A stretch of DNA of 12,811 nucleotides. It comes from CAZKTS01 sp964555735. Its GTDB lineage: Bacteria > Actinomycetota > Acidimicrobiia > IMCC26256 > PALSA-555. The DNA lies in the NCBI GenBank assembly GCA_964555735.1, contig CAZKTS010000270.1:1-12811 (forward strand). Direction: 5' to 3'. Shown piece after piece: positions 5,807-12,194 of the stretch (within the stretch, counting starts at the first letter, position 1; the number at the start of each line of letters is the position of its first letter). The notes beneath the pieces are model-generated. The model made no database searches. It was not told the origin of the DNA and saw only the letters and a program-made list of their open reading frames with translations. A program made the translations under genes and the position numbers.

Positions 5807-7162
5807 TCAGGGCGCAGGGCGGCGGCTCGGCGTGCGACTCTCGGCCTTGGCCTCGTAGAGCGCCCGGTCCGCGGCGTCGATCAGCGTGTCGCCGAGCGCG
5901 GCGCTGGTGTGCGCGACGCCGATGCTGATGCCAACGCGTGCCTGGGCGCCGACCACCTGGAACGGTTCGGCGACCGCGGCGCGGATGCGTGCCGCCAAAT
6001 CGTTGGCCTGCTCCTCGGTGGCACCCTCGCAGAGCACCGCGAACTCGTCGCCGCCGATCCGCGCCACGACGTCCTCGTCGCGCACGCAGCGCTGGATGCG
6101 CCGAGCCACCGCGCGCAGCAGCTCGTCGCCCGCCCGGTGGCCGAGCTCGTCGTTGACCGGCTTGAAGCGATCCAGGTCACAGAACAGCACCGCACCGCCG
6201 CGGGTGTCGTCGAGCGCGTCGAAGAACGCGCGTCGGTTGGCAAGGCCCGTGAGCACGTCGTGGTGCGCGGCTTCGTCGAGCAGCTGCACCTGGAGCGTCC
6301 AGCGGAGGATCAGCTCCACGAAGCTCTTCGCGGTGTTCATGCCCGACATGTGGTACGCCGGCGACGGCGCACCTGGACGCGTCCACACCGTGACCAACGC
6401 GAGCACCTTCGCGTCGTCGCCGACGACCGGTTCGATCCAGTACGCGTCGAGGCCGAGCGACTCGGCAAGGGCGCGACGGCGCTCGTCGAGCGCGTCCAGG
6501 TCGGGGGCGAGGCGCGGCAACCGGTCACGACGGCACTCCGCCCAGGGAGTGCCGTCGGCGCCATCGGCACCGGCGAGCTCGGGCGGCACGTCGTGCCCGA
6601 CGTGGTGCACCCCGTCACCTTCTTCCCACGCGATGGCGACGCGAGACCCGAAGACGACGCGGTTGAACATGTCGAGGACCGGGAGCAGCGCGTCGGCGGG
6701 CGTGCTCCCGCGGAGCAGGCCGAAGAGGGCCTGCGTGCCCGCAACGTCGGCGGCCCGCACGAAGGTGGCGAGGAGGCGGTGCTCGCCGTCGGTCACCTCC
6801 GCGCTGGTGAGCTGCATCGGCAGCCACGAGCCGTCGGCCGTGCGCACGCGGTACGTCGACCAGCCGGGTGGCGCCCCGGGCGCCGAGTGCACACCGAGGT
6901 CGACGATCGCCCGATCGAGGTCGTCGGGGTGCACCAGCTCGAAGATGCTGCGTCCGGCCGACTCGCCGGGCACCCACCCCGTGACCCGCCCCGCCGCCGG
7001 GTTCATGTAGCGGATGCGACCGTCGTCGAACACGACGACGATCGCGTCCGCGCTCTGTTCGGTCAGGGAAGCGAAGAGAGCAGCCCGGGCCGCTTCATCC
7101 AGCGGCTCCGGCGCCGCGGGCGGATCCACCGGTCCATCCTTCCACCTGTCGTCGTGGTTCAC
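5807..7162 (-). CDS. PAS-GGDEF diguanylate cyclase
   Basis: 451 residues. A PAS domain covers about 30-135 (EQSADAIVVVFDDGRIRYMNPAAGRVTGW, then FELVHPDDLDRA). A middle region of about 140-285 resembles a degenerate GAF-type sensor. The GGDEF domain covers about 296-440 with DVLTGLANRRAFFDAL, FCDLDRFKPVND and an intact GGDEF at 370-374. Arg361-x-x-Asp364 lies five residues before it, so the product-binding inhibitory site is intact. The enzyme should make cyclic di-GMP from two GTP with feedback control. There are no membrane segments. The start is GTG at 7160-7162, overlapping the TGA of the upstream ABC gene by 4 bp (GTGA). No good SD is seen, so translation is probably coupled to the ABC gene. 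No EAL or HD-GYP domain is present. Confidence 0.92.
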   Translation of the reverse strand: MNHDDRWKDGPVDPPAAPEPLDEAARAALFASLTEQSADAIVVVFDDGRIRYMNPAAGRVTGWVPGESAGRSIFELVHPDDLDRAIVDLGVHSAPGAPPGWSTYRVRTADGSWLPMQLTSAEVTDGEHRLLATFVRAADVAGTQALFGLLRGSTPADALLPVLDMFNRVVFGSRVAIAWEEGDGVHHVGHDVPPELAGADGADGTPWAECRRDRLPRLAPDLDALDERRRALAESLGLDAYWIEPVVGDDAKVLALVTVWTRPGAPSPAYHMSGMNTAKSFVELILRWTLQVQLLDEAAHHDVLTGLANRRAFFDALDDTRGGAVLFCDLDRFKPVNDELGHRAGDELLRAVARRIQRCVRDEDVVARIGGDEFAVLCEGATEEQANDLAARIRAAVAEPFQVVGAQARVGISIGVAHTSAALGDTLIDAADRALYEAKAESRTPSRRPAP

Positions 7163-7953
7163 GCCCGCGAGGCCCACCGGCCGTCGGCCGCATCGACCGT
7201 GACCGCGACCGAGAACGCCGTCGACACGACCGACGACGTCAGCACGTCGGCGATCGGGCCGGACGCGAGCACCCGCCCCTCGCGCAGGACGAGCGCGCGG
7301 CTCGCCGCGCGTGGGATCTCCTCCAGGTGGTGGGTGCTCATGAGCACCGCCGGCCCGGCGGCGTCCGCCGCGAGCTCGTCGATCACCGCGAGCAGTGCTT
7401 CGCGACCACCGAGGTCGAGACCCGCGCAGGGCTCGTCGAGCACGAGCAGCTCGGGATCGGCCATGAGCGCTCGCGCGACCATCACGCGCTGGCGCTCTCC
7501 CTGCGAACATCGACCGATCGCGCGGTCGACGAGGCGGCCACAGCCGACGAAGTCGAGCAGCGATCCAGCCCGGTCGCGGTCGCGGTCCTCGTAGGTGTTC
7601 CACCACGGCTCGAGGGCACCGAACCTTGCCGTCATCACGACATCGCGCGTCGGCAGGTCGGGGCGAATCCGATCGAGCGTCGCCGCGCTGACGAAGCCGA
7701 TACGTCGCCGGACCTCCCGCACGTCGCAGCGGCCGTAGGTCTCGCCGAGCACCGCGAGCGTGCCCGTCGTCGGCCCCTGGACGAGCGCGGCGATCTTCAG
7801 CAACGACGTCTTGCCGGAGCCGTTCGGACCGAGGACGACCCACGTCTGGTCGCGCTCGGCGGTCCACGTGACCTCGTCGAGGATCGGCACGCCGCCGATC
7901 CGGAGCGAGACGTCGACCATGCGAACGGCGACGTCAGCGCGGGTCGGTCTCAC
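7159..7953 (-). CDS. ABC transporter ATP-binding protein, ModF-like
   Basis: 264 residues from GTG 7953, which has AAGGAG 5 nt upstream (plus strand 7959-7964). An in-frame ATG at 7995 would give 278 residues but lacks an SD. Walker A is GPNGSGKT (42-49), the signature is CSQGERQRV (149-157), Walker B is ELLVLDEP (168-175), and the H-loop is STHHLEEIP (206-214). The usual Q-loop glutamine is absent (GFVSAATLDR), as in ModF/YlmA-type stand-alone ATPases (COG1119). No permease or binding protein is nearby, so its partner is elsewhere or it does not transport. It overlaps the diguanylate cyclase by 4 bp and is divergent from the MFS gene, sharing a 60-bp promoter region. Confidence 0.88.
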   Translation of the reverse strand: MRPTRADVAVRMVDVSLRIGGVPILDEVTWTAERDQTWVVLGPNGSGKTSLLKIAALVQGPTTGTLAVLGETYGRCDVREVRRRIGFVSAATLDRIRPDLPTRDVVMTARFGALEPWWNTYEDRDRDRAGSLLDFVGCGRLVDRAIGRCSQGERQRVMVARALMADPELLVLDEPCAGLDLGGREALLAVIDELAADAAGPAVLMSTHHLEEIPRAASRALVLREGRVLASGPIADVLTSSVVSTAFSVAVTVDAADGRWASRA

Positions 7954-7975
7954 GGATGCTCCTTCATCGGCCGTG

Positions 7976-8004
7976 TTCGAGAGCCCCGTCGCCATGTCTA
8001 CAGT
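7976..8004 (+). promoter_or_regulatory. Candidate promoter of the MFS gene
   Basis: TTCGAG (7976-7981) and TACAGT (7999-8004) are 17 bp apart. The -10 box ends 9 nt before GTG 8014, consistent with a very short or absent leader. The short inverted repeat GTCT-N6-AGAC spans the -10 box. The same stretch must also hold the promoter for the divergent ABC gene. Confidence 0.45.
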
Positions 8005-8013
8005 CAGACGAGA

Positions 8014-9315
8014 GTGACGACTGGCATCGAAGGGCACCGACGAGCGACGCGACACCTCACCAACCTCTCGCGGGCCACCTTCGGCTCGCTGCGCGTCCGC
8101 AACTTCCGGCTGTTCTTCATCGGTCAGGGGATCTCGCAGGTCGGCAACTGGCTCACGCTGGTGGCGCAGACCCTGCTCGTGCTGAAGATCACCGACGACG
8201 GCGTCGCCGTCGGGGTCGTGACCGCGTGCCAGTTCCTCCCCATCCTCGTCATCGGCGCATGGGTCGGACTCATCGCCGACCGCTCCGACAAGCGCAAGCT
8301 CCTGCTCGTGGTGCAGGTGTTCGCGATGGCGCAGTCGTTCGGCCTCGCCGTCCTCGCGTTCAGCGATCATCCGCCGGTCGAGGCGCTCTACGCGGTTGCG
8401 CTGCTCGGCGGCATCGCGTTCGCGTTCGACAACCCGACGCGGCGGGCGTTCGTCACGGAGATGGTGAGCGACGACCTCGTCCACAACGCGGTGAGCCTCA
8501 ACAGCGCCATGATGACGACGGCTCGCATCATCGGGCCGGCACTCGCCGGTCTCCTGATCACGACGGTCGGCTACGGCTGGTGCTTCGCCGTCGACGGCGT
8601 GTCCTACGTGGGCTCGATCGTCGCCCTCAGCCTGATCCGGCGCCGCGAGCTTCGGCCGCCCGTGGTGACGCGCCGGGCACCGGGCCAGATCCGGGACGGG
8701 CTTCGCTACATGTGGCACATGCCGCAGCTGAAGATCCCGCTGTTGATGCTGGCGGTCATCGGCACGCTCGCCTTCAACTTCCAGGTCGTGTTCCCCTTGC
8801 TCGTGACCCGCACCTTCGACGGCAACGAAGCGACGTTCACCGTCCTCTTCTCGGTCATCAGCCTCGGGTCGCTGGTCGGCGCACTCGCGACCGCTCGCCG
8901 CACGACGATCGCGATCCGCGACGTCGTGTTCGCGGCCGGGGCCTTCGGGCTCTCGATGAGCGTCTTCGCGTTCGCGCCGTCGCTCGCGTGGTGCTTCCCG
9001 CTCGGGCTGATCGTCGGCGCGACGAGCGTCTGGCTGCTCACGACCTCGACGGCGATCCTCCAGGTGAACGCGGCACCGGAGATGCGGGGACGGATCCTCG
9101 CCCTGCAATCGATCGTGTTCCTCGGCACCACGCCGATCGGCGGGCCGCTGCTCGGCTGGTTCTCCGACGCGACCAGCCCTCGCGCCGCGATCCTGCTGGG
9201 CGGTCTCGCGTCCTGCGTAGCCGCGGCCTGGGGCTGGCAGGTGGCACGCCGCGTCGGCGCGTTCGGGGCCCGCGAGCCCGAGCCGGCCGACGTGACCGTG
9301 CCCGAGCCCGCGTGA
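8014..9315 (+). CDS. MFS transporter, MFS_3/EntS-like exporter
   Basis: 433 residues with about 12 hydrophobic segments. The sequence FRLFFIGQGISQVGNWL at the start, GLIADRSDKRK in the loop between helices 2 and 3 (85-95), and DNPTRRAFVTEMV after helix 4 are hallmarks of the EntS-like (MFS_3) exporters. These use the proton gradient to export siderophores or drugs; the substrate here is unknown. The start is GTG 8014 on the basis of homology (the conserved part begins about 25 residues in) and the nearby -10 box; the longer upstream open frame runs antisense through the ABC gene and is discarded. It ends 6 bp before the end of the convergent YceI gene. Confidence 0.88.
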   Translation: MTTGIEGHRRATRHLTNLSRATFGSLRVRNFRLFFIGQGISQVGNWLTLVAQTLLVLKITDDGVAVGVVTACQFLPILVIGAWVGLIADRSDKRKLLLVVQVFAMAQSFGLAVLAFSDHPPVEALYAVALLGGIAFAFDNPTRRAFVTEMVSDDLVHNAVSLNSAMMTTARIIGPALAGLLITTVGYGWCFAVDGVSYVGSIVALSLIRRRELRPPVVTRRAPGQIRDGLRYMWHMPQLKIPLLMLAVIGTLAFNFQVVFPLLVTRTFDGNEATFTVLFSVISLGSLVGALATARRTTIAIRDVVFAAGAFGLSMSVFAFAPSLAWCFPLGLIVGATSVWLLTTSTAILQVNAAPEMRGRILALQSIVFLGTTPIGGPLLGWFSDATSPRAAILLGGLASCVAAAWGWQVARRVGAFGAREPEPADVTVPEPA

Positions 9316-9321
9316 CCCGGC

Positions 9322-9897
9322 TCACGCCGACGGCGCGATGAACTGCAGATCGAGCTCGACCTTGATCTTGTCGCCGAGCATGAGCTTCTCGGCGCCGAGC
9401 ACGATGCCGAAGTCGACACCGAAGTCGCTGCGCTTGATCGTGCCGGTCGCCGCGAAGCCGGCGCGTGTGCTCTGGTCGGCGGGGAAGACCTCGGTCCCGT
9501 GGAACTCGACGTCCAGGGTGACGGGTCGCGTCACGCCGGCAAGGGTGAGCTCGCCCTCGAGCTCGTAGTCGTCGCCGCCACCGCTGATCGACGTCGATCG
9601 GAACACCATGCGCTCGTGGCGATCGGTGTCGAAGAAGTCGCTGTTGCGGAGGTGCGCATCGCGGTCGGCGTTGTTCGTGTTGACGGACGAGAGGTCGATG
9701 TCGGCCGTGACCCGAACGTCGGCGAGCGTGGTGCCCACCTCGAGCGAGGCGTCGAAGACGTCGAAGCGGCCGCGGACGTTGGTGAGGCCGAGATGCCGGA
9801 GCGAGAAGTGCACGCCCGAGTGGGCGGCGTCGAGGGTCCAGCGGCCCGGGGCGAGGGGGAGGTTGGCGTCGGTCTGGGGGATGGCGGGGGCGGTCAT
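9322..9897 (-). CDS. YceI family protein (polyisoprenoid-binding-like lipocalin fold)
   Basis: 191 residues covering the full YceI domain. It opens with PGRWTLDAAHSGVHFSLRHLGLTNVRGRF, contains ADIDLSSVNTNNADRDAHLRNSDFFD, and closes with SDFGVDFGIVLGAEKLMLGDKIKVELDL. These are the standard family blocks. YceI proteins bind long isoprenoid or amide lipids in a beta-barrel. There is no signal peptide, so unlike E. coli YceI this copy should be cytosolic, as is usual in actinobacteria. AGGAG lies 10 nt upstream (plus-strand CTCCT 9908-9912). It is divergent from an HxlR-type regulator across repeat-rich DNA and is the likely target of that regulator. Confidence 0.92.
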   Translation of the reverse strand: MTAPAIPQTDANLPLAPGRWTLDAAHSGVHFSLRHLGLTNVRGRFDVFDASLEVGTTLADVRVTADIDLSSVNTNNADRDAHLRNSDFFDTDRHERMVFRSTSISGGGDDYELEGELTLAGVTRPVTLDVEFHGTEVFPADQSTRAGFAATGTIKRSDFGVDFGIVLGAEKLMLGDKIKVELDLQFIAPSA

Positions 9898-9915
9898 GGG
9901 TTTGCTGCTCCTGAA

Positions 9916-9965
9916 GGTATCGGTATCATCGGGTTACTTGGTTACAAGAAGTACCTGATCCCGAT
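9916..9965. promoter_or_regulatory. Repeat-rich divergent operator region between yceI and hxlR
   Basis: This AT-richer patch holds GGTATC twice in tandem (9916-9921, 9922-9927) and GGTTAC twice (9932-9937, 9940-9945). An inverted repeat TACTT 9935-9939 / AAGTA 9949-9953 (9-bp spacer) lies inside a wider one, ATCGGG 9928-9933 / CCCGAT 9960-9965. HxlR/DUF24 regulators such as YodB bind TACT...AGTA-type dyads, so the TACTT/AAGTA pair is the best candidate site, though its spacer is longer than in YodB boxes. Binding is inferred. Confidence 0.55.
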
Positions 9966-9988
9966 CCCTTTGCCTAGAAGGCACATCG

Positions 9989-10402
9989 ATGTTCCCCAGC
10001 CACCGCAATGTGACCGCCTCCGCCCCGGACGAGCACGACCCCGCCGAGTGCGTCGTCGTCCGGGAGGTGCTCGACCGCGTCGGCGACAAGTGGAGCGTCC
10101 TGGTCATCGGCCTGCTCGGCACGCGCACCCACCGGTTCAACGAGCTCAAGCGGGCGATCGAGGGGATCTCGCAGCGCATGCTCACCCTGACGCTGCGCCA
10201 GCTCGAGCGCGACGGCCTCGTCGAGCGCACGGTGCACCCCACTGTGCCGCCGCGGGTGGAGTACGCCCTCACCGCGCTCGGGCGCTCGGTGCTCGAGCCG
10301 CTCGAGATCCTCACCACCTGGGCCCGCGACCACGGCACCGACATCGCCGAGGCCCGACGCCGGTACGACGAGCACGAGGGGACCGACACCGTCGCTTCCT
10401 GA
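9989..10402 (+). CDS. HxlR-family (DUF24) winged-helix regulator
   Basis: 137 residues, typical length. The core CVVVREVLDRVGDKWSVLVIGLL is followed by HRFNELKRAIEGISQRMLTLTLRQLERDGLVER and the wing (VPPRVEYALTALGRSVLEPL), a textbook HxlR domain. Cys21 is the only cysteine and occupies the conserved N-terminal position used by YodB, CatR and HypR to sense quinones, aldehydes or disulfide stress, so a thiol-based switch is plausible. AGAAGG (9976-9981) lies 7 nt before the ATG. It is divergent from yceI, and the TetR gene starts 39 bp after its stop. Confidence 0.92.
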   Translation: MFPSHRNVTASAPDEHDPAECVVVREVLDRVGDKWSVLVIGLLGTRTHRFNELKRAIEGISQRMLTLTLRQLERDGLVERTVHPTVPPRVEYALTALGRSVLEPLEILTTWARDHGTDIAEARRRYDEHEGTDTVAS

Positions 10403-10429
10403 TTCGGGGCGTCCTGTTGCAGGGCGTCG

Positions 10430-10435
10430 TAGCAT
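10430..10435 (+). promoter_or_regulatory. Candidate -10 box (TAGCAT) of the TetR gene, leaderless
   Basis: TAGCAT fits TANNNT and ends 6 nt before GTG 10442, which has no SD. GGGCGTC occurs as a direct repeat just upstream (10407-10413 and 10422-10428) and may be a regulator site. Confidence 0.5.
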
Positions 10436-10441
10436 CCGCGC

Positions 10442-11104
10442 GTGCCCCCCGACGCGTCGAAGACCCGAGCCGCGCTCATCGATGCCGCGGCGCGTGCGTT
10501 CGCCGAGCACGGCATCGAGAACGCGTCGCTCATCGAGATCACCCGCCAGGCCGGTCAGCGCAACCGGGCTGCGCTCTACTACCACTTCGGCTCGCGCGAC
10601 GGCGTGCTCGGCGCGATCATCGACCGCCATGCCGAGTTCCTCGCGCGACGTGAGGGTGAGCTGCTCGAGCAGGCGCGCGCGACGCCCCCGGACGACGTCG
10701 CCGCGGTCGTCGAGGCCATCGTGCGCCCGGCCGCCGAGCTTGCCGAGCGAGACTGGCGTGGCCGCTGCTGCCTCGTGATCATCGCCGAGCTCGCCGGCGA
10801 GAACCCGGCCACGCTCAGTCCCGAGATCCAGGCCGCGCTCGCGCGCACCGGTGGCCACGACGTGTACGCGCTGCTCGATGTACGTCTCCCCGACCTCGAG
10901 CCCGACGTCCGCGTCGAGCGCCTGTCGGTGATGACCACGTTCGTGCTGCGGACCGTCGCCGATCGCGCCCAGGCCATCGCCCGGCGCGCCACCACCGGGC
11001 GTGCCCAGCTCGCGACCGAGCCGTTCGTCGAGAACCTGGTGGCGATGGCCGCGGGCGCGCTGACTGCCCCGGCGCGGCGCTCGACCCCCGCCCCGTTGAC
11101 ATAA
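10442..11104 (+). CDS. TetR/AcrR-family regulator
   Basis: 220 residues. The N-terminal TetR DNA-binding domain is clear: RAALIDAAARAFAEHGIENASLIEITRQAGQRNRAALYYHFGSRDGVLGAII (10-60), with the HTH at about 31-50. The C-terminal helical domain has no recognisable ligand signature. GTG start, with a -10 box 6 nt upstream. It ends 54 bp before the oxidoreductase gene. A strong promoter with an imperfect dyad overlaps its last codons, suggesting it represses the following oxidoreductase-sulfotransferase pair. Confidence 0.9.
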   Translation: MPPDASKTRAALIDAAARAFAEHGIENASLIEITRQAGQRNRAALYYHFGSRDGVLGAIIDRHAEFLARREGELLEQARATPPDDVAAVVEAIVRPAAELAERDWRGRCCLVIIAELAGENPATLSPEIQAALARTGGHDVYALLDVRLPDLEPDVRVERLSVMTTFVLRTVADRAQAIARRATTGRAQLATEPFVENLVAMAAGALTAPARRSTPAPLT

Positions 11105-11124
11105 GTAGACCTGTTTATTACCGT
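11096..11124 (+). promoter_or_regulatory. Promoter of the oxidoreductase operon with candidate TetR operator
   Basis: TTGACA (11096-11101, consensus -35) and TACCGT (11119-11124, TANNNT -10) are exactly 17 bp apart. The -35 box forms the last Leu-Thr codons of the TetR gene. Between the boxes lies an imperfect 18-bp dyad, AAGTAGAC-CT-GTTTATTA (11103-11120), with five of eight positions paired. It is the most AT-rich patch nearby. An operator at this place would block RNA polymerase. The binding protein is inferred to be the neighbouring TetR. Confidence 0.6.
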
Positions 11125-11158
11125 CCCGCGCACCGCCACGGGGAGGGCACCAGTCCGC

Positions 11159-12190
11159 ATGAAGGCAGTCCGGGTCGTGCAGCACGGGGCACCCACCGAG
11201 GCGCTCGCGGTCGAGGACATCGACGTCCCCGAACCCGGAGCCGGCGAGGTGCGCATCGCGGTGTCGACGGCATCGCTCAACTTCGGCGACATCGCCCGCT
11301 GCCGCGGCACCGTGGCCGCGGTGATGGGCCAGGTGCCGTTCACGTTGGGGATGGACGTCTGCGGCGTGGTCGATGCCGCCGGTGCCGGCGCCGAGGAGTG
11401 GGTCGGGCGCCGCGTCGTGGCGATGACCAACCAGTCGTTCGGTGGCATCGCCGAGTACGCGCTCTCGACCGTCAACGCGGTTTTCGACGCACCGCCGGCG
11501 CTCGGCGACGTCGAGGCGGCCGCGTTCACCCTCCCGTTCCACACCTCGTACCTCGCGATCAACACCCGGGCGCGCCTCCAGGACGGTGAGCAGCTCCTCG
11601 TCGTCGGCGGCGCGACCGCGGTGGGCACGGCCGCGATCCAGCTCGGCGTGGCCGCGGGCGCGAACGTGCTCGCGATCGCGGGCGGGCCGGAGAAGGGCCG
11701 CGTCTGCTCCGAGCTCGGGGCGACCCCGATCGACTACACGAGCGAGGACCTCTTCGATCGGGTGATGGCACTTACCGACGACCACGGGGCCGACGTCGCG
11801 GCCGACATGATCGGCGGGGAGCAGACCGAGACCGTCTGGACCTGCATGGCGCGCGAGGGTCGCTACGTCGCGGTCGGGTTCAACGACGATCCCCAGTCGG
11901 GCCTCACCGGCCGACCACTGCGCAAGATCTCGATGGGCAACATCTCGGTGCTCGGCGTGATGCTCGGCTACAACGACATGCCGATCGAGCTGCGCTAGTT
12001 CGGCCTCAACACCTTCCCGCCGGCGACGGGCCGCGAGGTGCACGCGGCCTTGCTGGCGCTGGTCGCCGACGGCAAGATCCGACCGGTGGTCGGGCGGCGC
12101 ATCCGGATGGACGACGTCGCGACTGCGCTCGACGACCACGAGCAGCGCCGCACCACGGGTCGCACGGTCGTCGAGATCGCCGGGTCGTGA
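11159..12190 (+). pseudogene. MDR-type NAD(P)H:quinone oxidoreductase-like gene interrupted by an in-frame TAG
   Basis: The frame encodes a zinc-independent MDR/quinone-oxidoreductase-like protein. It has MKAVRVVQHGAP and DIDVPEPGAGEVRI at the start, ASLNFGDIARCRG, and FTLGMDVCGVVDAAGAG. The nucleotide-binding loop is VGGATAVGTAAIQLG (149-163), and the family element REGRYVAVGF follows. Codon 280 (11996-11998) is TAG. After it the same frame continues without interruption for 63 more codons, with family-like sequence (LLALVADGKIRPVVGRRIRMDDVATALDDHEQRRTTGRTVVEI), to TGA at 12188-12190. Intact length would be 343. The 279-residue product would lack the last strands and helix that complete the catalytic domain. 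GGAGGG lies 11 nt before the ATG. It is 4 nt upstream of the sulfotransferase. Possibilities are a very recent nonsense mutation, a base error, or readthrough. Confidence 0.85.
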
Positions 12191-12194
12191 CGGC

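Noticed and set aside
5396..7594. A 732-codon plus-strand open frame across the hydrolase, cyclase and ABC genes
   Set aside because: Its translation is low-complexity Arg/Ala/Pro-rich with no family motif, while the minus strand carries GGDEF, PAS and ABC motifs.
7163..7867. N-terminal extension of the diguanylate cyclase frame up to 7867
   Set aside because: It would overlap the ABC ATPase gene in another frame and has no domain. The GTG at 7160-7162 overlapping the ABC stop is a better start.
7327..8013. N-terminal extension of the MFS frame back to 7327
   Set aside because: It runs antisense through the ABC gene, lacks membrane segments and is not family-like; conserved MFS sequence begins just after GTG 8014.
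10407..10428. GGGCGTC direct repeat before tetR as a repeat array or attachment site
   Set aside because: Only two 7-bp copies with no integrase or mobile-element context; at most a regulator half-site.
11996..11998. Selenocysteine or pyrrolysine decoding of the TAG
   Set aside because: Selenocysteine uses TGA, and nothing in the window suggests pyrrolysine machinery or a catalytic need at this linker position.
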